64,000 nt of DNA from Leucobacter sp. OH1287 (GCF_003859945.1 NZ_RQYM01000001.1:1-64000), one strand, 5' to 3'. Positions 8,259 to 17,943 are shown, numbered from the stretch's first letter. Numbers and translations are program-made. The notes: generated by a model not told the origin, from the letters alone.

Positions 8259-9038
8259 TCACCTTTCCTGTGAAATATGCGCAAGCGCCGCAAGCACACG
8301 GCGGTTACTGCTCTGGTCATGGTCGATTTCGAGCTTCAAAAAGATAGCGCTGATGTGTTTTTCAATGCTGGCGTTCGAGAGGAACAGTGCGTTCGCGATC
8401 GCCTGGTTCGAATACCCCTCAGCGATCAGTCCCAAAACCTGTTTCTCGCGCTCGGTCAGCGCCGCAAACTTTCGGTTGGCCGCCTGCCGCACCAGCAGCT
8501 GCGCAACCACCTCCGGGTCAAACATATTGGTGCCGGCTGCGATCCGCTCAAGCGCGGTGAGGAACTCGGCAACATCCGTGACCCGATCCTTCAACAGGTA
8601 GCCAATCGCGGCCGGCTGCTGTGCGGGGTTTTTGGGGTTGGTGGATCCGGCCTGCCCGCCAGCTCCGGCAGCCCCACCAGCTGCGGCAGCTCCGCTGGCT
8701 CCGGCGCTGTGTACGGATCCACCCCGCCCGCCGCCACCGTTGCTGGTGCCGGCGAGCAGCTCGCCCGCGTAACGTTCCTCGACGTGCTGCGAGAGCACCA
8801 GGATCGCAATCTCGGGACGCTGTTTGTGCAGTGCCACGGCCGCCCGGATCCCCTCATCAAGATAGTTGGGAGGCAGTCGGACGTCGAGAATGCACAGCTC
8901 CGGATCCGTTTCGGCAACCGTTTGAAACAGCTCGCTCGCATCGGGCAGTGCCGCAACAATCTCGTGACCGGCGTCCTGCAGCAGTCGCACAAGCCCCTCG
9001 CGCAGCAGCACCGAGTCCTCGCAGATTAGGATTCGCAC
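8259..9038 (-). CDS. NarL/LuxR-family response regulator with Gly/Ala-rich insert
   Basis: A 259-residue two-component regulator. The receiver domain has Glu7/Asp8, phospho-acceptor Asp52 in ILDVRLPP, Ser83 in VLSQH and Lys150 in YLLKDRV. The DNA-binding domain (about 190-255) shows LTEREKQVLGLIAEGYSNQAIA, the LuxR-type helix-turn-helix. Residues about 97-143 are a Gly/Ala/Ser-rich stretch absent from typical relatives, which run directly from the helix after QHVEERYAGELL into GYLLKD. The insert therefore lies in the alpha4-beta5 region that normally signals phosphorylation. The gene overlaps the kinase stop region by 13 bases, so the pair is coupled. Confidence 0.93.
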   Translation of the reverse strand: MRILICEDSVLLREGLVRLLQDAGHEIVAALPDASELFQTVAETDPELCILDVRLPPNYLDEGIRAAVALHKQRPEIAILVLSQHVEERYAGELLAGTSNGGGGRGGSVHSAGASGAAAAGGAAGAGGQAGSTNPKNPAQQPAAIGYLLKDRVTDVAEFLTALERIAAGTNMFDPEVVAQLLVRQAANRKFAALTEREKQVLGLIAEGYSNQAIANALFLSNASIEKHISAIFLKLEIDHDQSSNRRVLAALAHISQER

Positions 9039-10405
9039 GGGATTCTCACCTCCAAAATAGTTGGCCCGCCAGCCGGGCTGGTCAGTCGGGCAGTCCCGCC
9101 GGCCGCGATCGCGCGCTGTGAGATGCCGTCGATCCCGCCGCCCGGGTTGTTTTGGGCTCCGCCCACGCCGTTGTCAATAACCGCGGCGACAATCATCTGT
9201 GCGGATCCGCCCGCTTCGGTACCCGGCCCGGTTGCTGCCGTATGCTGCGAACCGGCAGAGCTGGTCTCAGCCGACTCAACCGTAACGCTCACCGAGCAGG
9301 CGGTTGCCCGCGAGTGTTTCGCCACGTTCGTCAGCGCCTCCGCAACAATAAAGTAGACAGCCGCCTCCAGTTCACCGCGGCGCTGCGCGGGCAGAGAATT
9401 AAGCGCGGTCAGCTGCGTATTCAAGCGCACCGGGATGTGACTGTTTGACGCCAGCGCTGAGAGAGCAGCGTCGAGCCCGCGGTCGGTTAGCACAGCGGCG
9501 TGGATCCCTCTCGCCAACTGCCGCAGCTCCGTGATCGCCGTTTTCACCGAGGTGTGGGCGTCGTTGATCAGCTCGCTCGCCGCCGCCGGGTCACTGTTAA
9601 GTTTCTGTTTCGCAAGACCCAGATTCATGCCGATAGACACTAGCCGCGGTTGAACACCGTCGTGCAGGTCGCGTTCAATGCGGGTGCGTTCAACGCTCGC
9701 CGCCCGCACCGCGCCGCTGTGCTGCTCTTTACTCGACGCAATCGCGGCGGTTAGTGAGGCGCGGCTAGGTGTTGTAAACAGTTTCGTGGTCACCCAAACG
9801 CTGGCAAACACGAGCGCCGGAGCAAGCAGCAGCAGGAACAGTGCGAAAAGCGCGGTTGTAATCGCCAGCAGCGCAGAACCGTTGGTCGCGGTTATTTCAT
9901 CTATCGCCCGAACGACGGCTAAAATACCGAACTGCAGTGACGCAACCATGAAAAGCCCAAACAGTGTGTTCAACAGAAAACTGCTGAGAGCTCGCCACAT
10001 TTGCGGTTCAACAAACTGCTGCAGTTTACTCTTGGGGTAACTGATCAGCCGCGAGCGTCTAATGGATCCGTCAGCCACCGTGACCGGCTGCACCGGGTTA
10101 ATCTTAGAAACCTGCAGATCATAGAGGGACGCTGCGCGGTACTGTTCAAACCTCGCAACCCTGAGCATCAGCGCTGTTAGCAGTGAGAAGATAATATACC
10201 CGGCTCCGAGCAGCAGTGCTGATAGCAGCGAGAGGATGAAAAAACCGACCCCGAGACCCGTAAGCAGCAGGCTGAGGAAGAAAAGGGTTATGAAAATCCC
10301 GAGGGTGAGTGTTCCAAAAAGCCAGTAGCAGAACAAATGCAAAGCGGTTAGCAGCAGTTTGGCTGCCGTAAATTGCTTTGTTGACTGGTTTATTTTTGCG
10401 GTCAT
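9026..10405 (-). CDS. Sensor histidine kinase (NarL-partner type)
   Basis: A 459-residue membrane kinase. Hydrophobic stretches at about 15-80 and 140-205 give several membrane spans with little extracellular sequence. The dimerisation and phosphotransfer domain (HisKA_3) has the motif ERDLHDG with His248 as phospho-acceptor. The ATPase domain follows, with the N-box NVAKHSRA and glycine boxes DNGVGG and GGGIDGI. A Ser/Thr/Gly-rich insert sits inside the ATPase domain near residues 385-405. It leads the operon kinase-regulator-toastrack. There is no ribosome site, and TATAGC lies eight bases before the ATG, so a leaderless transcript is possible. Confidence 0.93.
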   Translation of the reverse strand: MTAKINQSTKQFTAAKLLLTALHLFCYWLFGTLTLGIFITLFFLSLLLTGLGVGFFILSLLSALLLGAGYIIFSLLTALMLRVARFEQYRAASLYDLQVSKINPVQPVTVADGSIRRSRLISYPKSKLQQFVEPQMWRALSSFLLNTLFGLFMVASLQFGILAVVRAIDEITATNGSALLAITTALFALFLLLLAPALVFASVWVTTKLFTTPSRASLTAAIASSKEQHSGAVRAASVERTRIERDLHDGVQPRLVSIGMNLGLAKQKLNSDPAAASELINDAHTSVKTAITELRQLARGIHAAVLTDRGLDAALSALASNSHIPVRLNTQLTALNSLPAQRRGELEAAVYFIVAEALTNVAKHSRATACSVSVTVESAETSSAGSQHTAATGPGTEAGGSAQMIVAAVIDNGVGGAQNNPGGGIDGISQRAIAAGGTARLTSPAGGPTILEVRIPCES

Positions 10406-10413
10406 AAGTTAAT

Positions 10414-10419
10414 GCTATA
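10414..10419 (-). promoter_or_regulatory. -10-like element of the kinase operon
   Basis: TATAGC on the minus strand, eight bases from the kinase ATG and with no Shine-Dalgarno sequence between. This fits transcription starting at the start codon. The 21-bp repeats lie about 100 bases further upstream. Confidence 0.35.
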
Positions 10420-10516
10420 GCTTACGCCGTTAAGCCTGAAGGCTGCTTACCCTACTGTATTTTCGGGTTTTCCCTACCTCCGGTGCGGTGCGGATCCGCC
10501 GCCATAACCGCCGCCG

Positions 10517-10579
10517 CATGTCTCACCACATCGTTCACATGTCCTGACACATCGTTCACATGTCTCACCACATCGTTCA
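10517..10579. repeat. Three tandem 21-bp repeats upstream of the kinase operon
   Basis: Three head-to-tail units start at 10517, 10538 and 10559. Units one and three are identical and unit two differs at a few central positions. Each begins CATGTC and ends CACATCGTTCA. The 21-base period is two helical turns, so a protein could bind all three on one face. They fill the gap between the kinase operon and the terminator of the hydrolase gene. Confidence 0.85.
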
Positions 10580-10588
10580 CAAAACAGC

Positions 10589-10618
10589 GGGGGTCCCAGC
10601 GAAACCGCTGGAACCCCC
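10589..10618 (-). terminator. Stem-loop after the hydrolase pseudogene
   Basis: A 13-base stem (12 pairs, one mismatch) at 10589-10601 and 10606-10618 with a four-base loop. It lies about 40 bases downstream of the hydrolase stop on the minus strand and is followed by a short T-rich tract (GTTTTG). It is the best candidate terminator of that gene. Confidence 0.65.
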
Positions 10619-10655
10619 TTAGCTGTTAGCGACTGTTTAGCCGCTTATTAGCCGT

Positions 10656-13243
10656 TTAGCAACTGCGACGCTTGCGGGCAAGCGCGAGTGTTGCAGCGCC
10701 GGCGAGCATCACAACGGTTGCCACAAACAGCCCAGCTGTTGCGTCAGAACCGGTCCTTGCGAGGCTTGCTTTGGTCTGCTGCTTAGCTGTTGCAGACTTG
10801 TTGTCGTCTGCCTTATCGGCTGGCGGCACCGGCACCTTTGCGCCGTCGTCACTGCCCGTGCCAGGAGCGGCCGGTACGGTGATGGTCAGAACACCGGCAG
10901 CACGCACCTGCGGATCGTTTTGCTTCAGATCCGCTGGCAGCAGATTGAACGGCACATCGCCGGCCGCAGCTCCCGCAGGAACCTTCACCCGGAACACCGC
11001 GGTGCCCTCAACGGTTGAGGTGATGGCGCTCGCAGCCTGCTGGGTTGCCGGATCCACCAGCTCGTAACCTGCTGGCAGCTCGAGGGTGTACTGGGTGTTG
11101 CGAACCAGGCCGGTAGCAGCCACGTCCACTGTGTCACCGGCGTTAACCGCCTTCGACTCAACGGTTGTTACTGGGCGGAATGAGTCCACCCGGCACTGGT
11201 TACCGGTGATCACGTTGGAGTAGATATCCTTCGTCTCAACCCCGGCCTCACCGGTAATATCCGTTGGCACTACCAGGTCAACGTAGTAGCGGTTGGTGAT
11301 CAGCTCGGTGCAGTCACCGGTTCCAGGGTAGTAGGAGGTGTGAACGTTACCCGCAACGGTCAGCACGGTTGTGCCGGTCGCGGCCGCTCCCACAATACCG
11401 TCCTGGTAAGGGGTTGCTGGATCGTAGGTGGTTGAGATGTAGAGAATGTTCGGCATCGCCTTCAAGGTCTGACCCTGTGGCAGGGTGCCCTTCACCTTGT
11501 AGTAGTGGCACCAGTCGTATGTTGGCTCGAGGCCACGCTGGGTGCCGTCTGGGTTCTTACCCTGGTCAGTGAAAGGTGCGACCTTGAAGTACTCGGCAGC
11601 TTTTTTACAGCAGCATCCTGATCGAATGGCTCAGAGGTGCCATTATCGGTGCACGAGATTGTCTGGAACGCTGAATCAGAGAAGGTGTACTTTCCTGCGC
11701 TGTCGCGTGAGTAGTAGTTGTCGGCGAGGGCCATAATGCCGTTACCGGTGTTGTTGTCACGCAGCTCAGCCAGTGCGTCATTCAGCTGTGGCCAGAAGAA
11801 GTCAGCGTACATCGCGAGGATTGTGCCGGTGTTAACGTCCGAGAAACTGACCGCGCGCGGGGTTGCCTCGGTTGTTGATTAGGTTGTTCCACCCCAGGCT
11901 TTCTGGGCGATCTTTTGGTATTCAGCGAGCAGGGTTGGCACGTCGTTTGAGTTGCCGAGCGCACACGGTTTACCGTTGAAGCCCTCAGCGGAACTCTGCT
12001 TCAGGAACTACTCGAAGGTGGACTGGAAGCCCTGGAGCTGAGACAGCTCACTGGACATTCCGCTGCCGGTATTGGCGGTGTACTGCTCGTACTTCTTTGC
12101 TTCTTCCTCGTTGTTCTCCAGCGGGTTTACCACGCCATCAAGCACGAGCGCCCTGATATTGTCTGGGAACTTCAGCGCGTACTGGTAGCCGATTGAGGTT
12201 CCGTATGAGAAGCCGAGATAGTTAAGTTTTGGATCACCGACTGCAGCGCGGGCGATGTCCAGGTCTCGCACAACATTCTCGGTGCCAACGTTTGCGATAA
12301 AGTTTTCGCCGTTAACGCCGAAGGCGACGCCGGTGTTCTTGTAGCACTCGTCGGTGTTGTGCTTCAGAATTTGATTCTGCTTGTCGGCGCTCAGGCCGTC
12401 AGAACCTTCACGCTGTGCGTCGAAGGCCGCAGATGACTTGCATCGGATCATCGGCAGTGAGCTCGAAACACCGCGCGGATCGAATCCGATGATGTCGAAC
12501 TTGTCGCGTACCTCACCACCTGCACGGCTCATTCCCGCTGCGATTGAGACACCAGATCCGCCCGGTCCGCCCGGATCAACAAAGATAGTGCCGATCTTCT
12601 CTGCCTGGTTTTTAGCAGGAACCTTCAAAAGCGCGATTGCGGCGGTTGGGCCGCTCGGGTTCTTGTAGTCGATTGGGACGATCAGATAACCACACTCGAC
12701 ACCAGCACGATCGTACTTATTGCTGCCCTCAGGATCAAAATCTTTACAGGATCCCCAGGCGATTGACTGCTGGTAGAAATCTGCAAGGCCGTCAACCTGT
12801 GCTCCAGCAGCCGGGCCGCCAGCGGTTGGGCGGCCAATCTTGTAGCTGCCATCACCGGTTTTGAAGAGGTCAGCAGACGCTGGAATCAGGTAGTTTGCGG
12901 GATCCGCCGGCTGGCTACCAAAATCTAGCGGATCCGGCACATCTGCGGTTTTCACCGGCCCAGCAGGAAGCTGCGGGGCTGGCTCGGTTTGGTTTTGCTC
13001 GTTGGTCACCTGCTTCAGCAACTGCTCGGTTGCCTCAGCAAAATCTGGGTCATCGGGGGAATAAACCAGTGGTTCCTGGGACGGACCCAGTTGGTGTTCC
13101 GCAAGCACCTCAGACAGCTGCGATTGCTTATCTGTCTCGTCAGTGTTTGCGAGCGCCGCTGTTGCGGTGAGGGAGGAGAATGTTACGGAAAGCGCAGCGG
13201 TTGCGCCGATAAACGCGGCCGCTTTGCGTTTGCCTTGCCTCAT
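10656..13243 (-). pseudogene. Secreted TAP-like alpha/beta hydrolase with LARTG anchor, disrupted
   Basis: The original product was a secreted peptidase-like hydrolase of about 860 residues related to tripeptidyl aminopeptidases. It has a signal peptide (start ATG at 13243, ribosome site GAAGGG). The nucleophile motif is GFSYGTS, the acid is in TTYDPATPYQ, and the histidine is in AGNVHTSY of the TAP C-terminal domain. A long Ala/Lys-rich stalk ends in LARTG, a hydrophobic helix and KRRS, a sorting signal of the LAXTG type known for class E sortases. The frame is broken three times: TAG at 12008-12010, TAA at 11879-11881, and a one-base loss in the A6 run at 11601-11606. Both stops are where a C-to-T change in a Gln codon (CAG, CAA) would produce them. 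Sequence error could explain part of this. Confidence 0.8.
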
Positions 13244-13400
13244 ATAGATGCCCTTCGTCTTTGAATTTGTAGTGGCGACGGTTTTGCCACCGCATCTACT
13301 ATCTAACCACATTTTCTCTAGACAGTGATAACACCTTTTTGGTACGCTTTTCGCAGCTTTAGCTTTAAGTACAAGCCTTATTCAATGCGAGGTGGTATGA

Positions 13401-16118
13401 ATGTCAAAGGGGTTTCAAGGGGCGGTCTTAAAAACGCTCGGTGCAAAGGAGCACACAATAACCGTCACCTCGCTCGAAAAGCGCGCACCGCACTTCTTGC
13501 GTGTTTGGTTTCAGGCTGATGGACTGTTAACCGAGGAACCCGCAACCCCCGGTGACTGGTTGCGTGTCTGGTTTCCGGATCCTGACGGGGGAGCGAAACA
13601 GTTTCAGCGCGGCTACACAATAATTGAGGCGGATAACAGCGCAGACACTTTTGCGCTCGACTTTGTGCTGCACACCCCGCTCGGTCCCGCATCATACTGG
13701 GCGGCGAACGCGGCTGCGGGGATGCAGCTGACGGCGATGCGCTACGGCGGTCACCCCTTCGCGCTGCAGGATCCGCCACCGGCCGGTTATTTACTGCTCG
13801 GCGATCTCGCTGCCCACCCCGCTATCTGCTCGCTTGCGGAGGCGATCCCTGGCAGCTCACCGGTTGTTATTTTCCTTGAAAAACACAATCAGGCGGATAC
13901 GCTTTTGCCGCTGCCGGAGGGTGAGAATATCACTGCTCACTGGGTTGAGTCACTGCCGGACGGGCAGGCGCTCGCACAGGCGATTAGCGGCGGAGACTGG
14001 GCTGACTGGTATGTTTGGGTGACCGCGGAGACAGTCGCAACTAGGCGCGCAAAAACCCTGCTGATGCAAAACTTTGAGTTTAACCGCAGCAGCCTGCACG
14101 CGCAGGCTTACTGGGTGCGGGGGCGCGCGATGGGCAAGTCGCGGACGCTCGCCGCCGCCAACGAGTCGCTCGCCGCCGCCAACGAGTCGCTCACGCAGGC
14201 AGCGACGGAGCAGTCGGCACCGGATCAGGCGACGCCGGAGTTTGATTCGCGAGAGCAGAGCTTGCAGCGGCCAAAATCCCCGCGGCTCATGGCCCCGCAG
14301 TCCGAGACCCCGCAGTCAGAGACCTCGCAGTCCGAGACCCAGCGGCCCATGGATCCGCAAGCCGCGACCTCGGAACCCACGACCCCACAGCGGGTTTTGC
14401 GCCCCGCCCGCACCGCGCTGATCTGCGGCGGCATCGCGCAGGGGCTTTTAACGCTCGCCGGGATTGTGCCGTTTATTCTGTTTGCTGAGGTCGCGCGGCT
14501 GCTGCTCGACGGTGCGCCGCCCGCGCAGTTCATCACAACCGGGATTGTGGCGCTCGCGGTGCTCGGCGCGAGCAGCTTTGGAACCGCGCTGCTGCTGTTT
14601 GCGATGCACCTCTACGATGCTGGATTTGCCGCGCAACTGCGCACCCGGCTGGTGCGCAAGCTCGGCAGAACCCCGCTCGGTTGGTTTGCGGATCAGCAGT
14701 CAATCGGCGTGAAAAAACTCGTTGCCGACGATGTTAACGCGCTGCACTACCTGGTGACGCACGCGGTTTTGGATCTTGTTGCCGCCATCACCGCCCCGCT
14801 CGCGGCGCTTGTTTACCTGTTTACGGTGTCGTGGCAGTTGGCGCTTGTGCTGCTGCTGCCGATTGTCGTGTTCATTTTCGTGATGGCGCGGATCAGCGCC
14901 CGTGACCGGCAGAAGATTATGCTCGCGCAGCGCTACCAGAGCCTCACCGCGGCGCAGACGCAGACGCTTATCGCCAACGCCGAGCAGGCGAAAATCTTCG
15001 GCACAGACGCGATCGTAGACCTGCCAAAAACCCTTAACCGAGTCGGTGAGTTTATTGAGGACTGGCAGCTAACAACCGGTCCCGCAAAAATAATGGCGGT
15101 TATGATTAACCGTCCAATCACGGTGCTCGCGATTATTCTGCTCGCCTCCTGGCTGTTTTTAAGCGCGGGGTGGATCACCCCAGGGGCGGTGCTGCCGTTT
15201 TTGGTTTTGGGCACATCCTGCGGTGCAGGGCTGTTGGCGATTAGCGCCGGCACCAGTGCTTTAGTTGCCGGGATAAAAGCGCGAGACTCGCTTGAGCTGT
15301 TCCTCGGAATACCGGAGCTTGCGCCGCCAACGGGCAGAAGCGCAGCCGCCGGACATATCCGCTTTGCCGGTGTCGGTTTCGACTACGGCAACGGCCGCCG
15401 CGTGCTTAACAACTTTAACCTGACACTAAAACCTGGAACTGTTACCGCACTCGTTGGTCCGTCGGGAGCGGGAAAATCGACCGTTGCGGCCTTGCTTGCG
15501 AGGCTGTGGGATCCACAGCAGGGCGCGATCAGTATTGATGGCACTGATATTCGTGAGCTTTCCGCCGCTGAACTCTACAGTAGGGTGTCGGTGCTGCTGC
15601 AGGATGTGCAACTTGTTGAGGGCACAATCGCCGAGAATATTGCGCTGACAAAACCGGACGCTACCCCCGCCGAGATTAAAGCGGCGGCGCAGGCAGCCCA
15701 GATCGACGAAACCATTATGTCGCTGCCCGACAACTATCAGAGTACGGTTAACGACGCGCGGCTCTCGGGCGGTGAGCGGCAGCGGATCGGGATAGCCAGG
15801 GCGCTGCTTGCTGACACACCGATTGTGGTGCTGGACGAGGCAACCGCCGCAGCTGACCCGGACTCGGAGTGGGCGATCCGCCAAACCCTGAAACAGTTGC
15901 TGGCCGGTAAAACTGTGCTGATGATAGCGCACCGTCTGCACACTGTTCGGCACGCGGACGAGATACTGGTGCTCGCTGACGGCGAGATTATTGAGCGTGG
16001 CACACACGAGCAGCTCACCGCCGCACAGGGTAAATATTTTGGGCTGGTTAACGCGGAGCTTGCGGCGATCGGCGGTAGCGGCACTGCCGCCAGGGTGGAT
16101 CACGGGGGTGAAGGCTAG
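13401..16118 (+). CDS. irtA: Siderophore-interaction domain fused to ABC transporter subunit (IrtA-like)
   Basis: A 905-residue protein with the layout of mycobacterial IrtA. Residues about 10-240 form a siderophore-interacting flavin reductase domain (FAD-binding RGYTIIEAD, then GDLAAHPAICSLAEAI). Residues about 245-335 are a Ser/Gln/Pro/Glu-rich linker made of small repeats. About 335-600 are six membrane helices. The ATPase domain has Walker A GPSGAGKS at 686-693, signature LSGGERQR, and Walker B VVLDEA. In the family, IrtA pairs with IrtB to import ferric mycobactin-type siderophores and reduce the iron on the inner face. The irtB start follows immediately after this stop. I could not find a convincing DtxR/IdeR box upstream. 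Confidence 0.9.
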   Translation: MSKGFQGAVLKTLGAKEHTITVTSLEKRAPHFLRVWFQADGLLTEEPATPGDWLRVWFPDPDGGAKQFQRGYTIIEADNSADTFALDFVLHTPLGPASYWAANAAAGMQLTAMRYGGHPFALQDPPPAGYLLLGDLAAHPAICSLAEAIPGSSPVVIFLEKHNQADTLLPLPEGENITAHWVESLPDGQALAQAISGGDWADWYVWVTAETVATRRAKTLLMQNFEFNRSSLHAQAYWVRGRAMGKSRTLAAANESLAAANESLTQAATEQSAPDQATPEFDSREQSLQRPKSPRLMAPQSETPQSETSQSETQRPMDPQAATSEPTTPQRVLRPARTALICGGIAQGLLTLAGIVPFILFAEVARLLLDGAPPAQFITTGIVALAVLGASSFGTALLLFAMHLYDAGFAAQLRTRLVRKLGRTPLGWFADQQSIGVKKLVADDVNALHYLVTHAVLDLVAAITAPLAALVYLFTVSWQLALVLLLPIVVFIFVMARISARDRQKIMLAQRYQSLTAAQTQTLIANAEQAKIFGTDAIVDLPKTLNRVGEFIEDWQLTTGPAKIMAVMINRPITVLAIILLASWLFLSAGWITPGAVLPFLVLGTSCGAGLLAISAGTSALVAGIKARDSLELFLGIPELAPPTGRSAAAGHIRFAGVGFDYGNGRRVLNNFNLTLKPGTVTALVGPSGAGKSTVAALLARLWDPQQGAISIDGTDIRELSAAELYSRVSVLLQDVQLVEGTIAENIALTKPDATPAEIKAAAQAAQIDETIMSLPDNYQSTVNDARLSGGERQRIGIARALLADTPIVVLDEATAAADPDSEWAIRQTLKQLLAGKTVLMIAHRLHTVRHADEILVLADGEIIERGTHEQLTAAQGKYFGLVNAELAAIGGSGTAARVDHGGEG
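14148..14189 (+). repeat. Two perfect 21-bp units in the IrtA linker
   Basis: Units at 14148-14168 and 14169-14189 are identical and encode the repeated peptide LAAANES. The duplication is in frame and lies in the disordered linker between the reductase and membrane domains. Confidence 0.85.
14295..14339 (+). repeat. Three 15-bp units in the IrtA linker
   Basis: Units at 14295, 14310 and 14325 share the core CGCAGTCnGAGACC and encode PQSET, PQSET and SQSET. They differ at only two or three bases, which suggests recent slippage. Confidence 0.8.
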
Positions 16119-17942
16119 ATGTTAAAGGCAATCTATCAACTGGGTGCGGCCGAGGGTGGCTCGGGAACACGCCGCTTCTGGGGCTATCTGCTCCTCGCAA
16201 CCCTCTCCGCGATTTTGCAGGCGGTTGCGGTGCTGCTGCTGTTCCCGCTGCTGGCGGCGCTGTTCACCGCAGACTATGCCGCTGCCGGGCTTTGGGTTCT
16301 CGCACTGGTTGGGGTTATTGCCCTGGTCTGGAGCGCCGATGTTGTGTGCGCGAGGTTCGGTTTGCGTCTCGGCATCGCGGTGATGTGGGCGATCTACCGG
16401 AAAACCCCGGAGGCGATTTTACGGCTGGAGTCATCCGCGTTCACCCCGGAGCGCATCGCCCAGCTGCGCTCGCTCGTCGCAAACCACGCGGTGTCTGCAA
16501 CCTCGGGCATTATTTTGCTCGTCACCCCGGTTATTACCGCGACCGTTTTCACCGTCTCGCTCGGGATCGGTCTGCTCTGGGTTTATGTTCCCGAGGCGAT
16601 TGTGACGCTGTTGTGTGGGCTTTTCACCGCCTTGGCGCTGTGGGCGAGCGCGAGATTAGAGAGCCGAGCCGCCGCGGTATACCAAAAAACCACCGAGGCG
16701 CTGGACAACAGGCTATTCGAGTTCGCTAAAAACCAGCCGTCACTGCGCACAGCTAAAGCCGCTGACGCGGGCGCACGGTTCGTGACCGCAGAGATTCAAA
16801 ACACGCGCGGGCGGATCTTGAAACTGCTGCTCTGGCAGATCCCCGGCGAACTGCTGTTCAGCGTTGTGCTGCAGCTTGTGCTGCTCGGGTTCGCCGCAAC
16901 CGCGATCACCGGATACCTCGGCGGTGGCCTCAGCGGTGTTGCCGCCGCAACCCTGGTTTTGGTGCTGCTGCGGGTGATTGAGCAGGTTAACGCGGTTGCG
17001 ACGGCGAGCACGGGGCTCGCGATGATTAAGGAGACGCTGCGGGAGCTACAGCGGCTGGACATGCCCGCCACAGGTGCGCCCGTGAAAACCGCGCTGACCG
17101 AAACCGGCCATGCCGAAAGCGGATCCGCTGCCGTGCCCACCGAAAGCGGATCCGCTGCCGTGCCCACCGAAACCGGGCTCGGCGACAGCCTCGGCACGGT
17201 CGAACTGCGCGACATCTCATACACCTACCCGAGCGGTGCCGGTGTCAGCGACATCAACCTGACGCTGCAGCCCGGCACCGTCACCGTTATCGTTGGGCGC
17301 TCAGGCTCCGGCAAAACCACGCTGCTTCGCGCCATCGCCGGGTTGCTCACGCCCGCAGCGGGGGCGGTGTGGGCTCGCGGATCCACCGGGGAAGCTGGCC
17401 AGCAAACGGTCGCGGCCGAGACGCTGCGTGAGCACAGCAGCGTTGTGTTCCAGCAGACACAGCTGCCCGGCGGCACCCTCCGAGATACTATCACCGCGAT
17501 TAACCCGAATCTCACCGGGGAAGAGCTGGACGAGATCGCCAGAAACGCGCAGCTTGACGGCCTACTCGCGAAACTGCCGCAGGGCTGGAACACCCCGGTT
17601 GGGGAGTTCGGCGGGATGCTCTCCGGCGGTGAACGTCAGCGGGTCGCGATTGCGCGGGCGCTCGCCAAGAACAGCGAGCTGCTGCTGATTGACGAGGCAA
17701 CGTCCGCGCTCGATAACTCAAACGAGGCGGCGATTGTTGCGATGCTGGGGCGGATCCGTGCACAGCACACAACCGTAATCGTTACACACCGCCCGGCAAT
17801 TCTCGGGGTTGCGGATCAGATCGTGGTGCTGGAGCGGGGCCGGATCGCTGAAATCGGCCGCCCCGCCGAACTGGAACGACGGGGCGGCAGATACAGCAGA
17901 ATGCTCTTTGAGTGGCAGCAAAACTCCCGCTGGCAGCTGTGA
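16119..17942 (+). CDS. irtB: ABC transporter membrane/ATPase subunit (IrtB-like)
   Basis: A 607-residue half-transporter: six membrane helices over about residues 20-305 and an ATPase domain over about 365-600. Walker A is GRSGSGKT at 393-400, the signature is LSGGERQR, and Walker B is LLLIDEATSALD. The ATG directly follows the irtA stop, so the two are co-translated and should form the heterodimer typical of IrtAB. A linker at about residues 325-350 holds an in-frame 27-bp duplication. The 3' end is one base from the stop of the convergent permease gene. Confidence 0.9.
   Translation: MLKAIYQLGAAEGGSGTRRFWGYLLLATLSAILQAVAVLLLFPLLAALFTADYAAAGLWVLALVGVIALVWSADVVCARFGLRLGIAVMWAIYRKTPEAILRLESSAFTPERIAQLRSLVANHAVSATSGIILLVTPVITATVFTVSLGIGLLWVYVPEAIVTLLCGLFTALALWASARLESRAAAVYQKTTEALDNRLFEFAKNQPSLRTAKAADAGARFVTAEIQNTRGRILKLLLWQIPGELLFSVVLQLVLLGFAATAITGYLGGGLSGVAAATLVLVLLRVIEQVNAVATASTGLAMIKETLRELQRLDMPATGAPVKTALTETGHAESGSAAVPTESGSAAVPTETGLGDSLGTVELRDISYTYPSGAGVSDINLTLQPGTVTVIVGRSGSGKTTLLRAIAGLLTPAAGAVWARGSTGEAGQQTVAAETLREHSSVVFQQTQLPGGTLRDTITAINPNLTGEELDEIARNAQLDGLLAKLPQGWNTPVGEFGGMLSGGERQRVAIARALAKNSELLLIDEATSALDNSNEAAIVAMLGRIRAQHTTVIVTHRPAILGVADQIVVLERGRIAEIGRPAELERRGGRYSRMLFEWQQNSRWQL
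17115..17168 (+). repeat. Two perfect 27-bp units in irtB
   Basis: Units at 17115-17141 and 17142-17168 are identical, each containing GGATCC, and encode ESGSAAVPT twice. They sit in the linker between the membrane and ATPase domains. Confidence 0.9.
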
Positions 17943-17943
17943 T

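Noticed and set aside
10517-10579. CRISPR array
   Set aside because: The three 21-bp units are directly adjacent with no spacers and no cas genes are in the window.
13330-13400. Possible DtxR/IdeR iron box before irtA
   Set aside because: TTAGCTTTAAGTACAAGCC has some symmetry, but too few positions match the TTAGGTTAGSCTAACCTAA consensus to report it.
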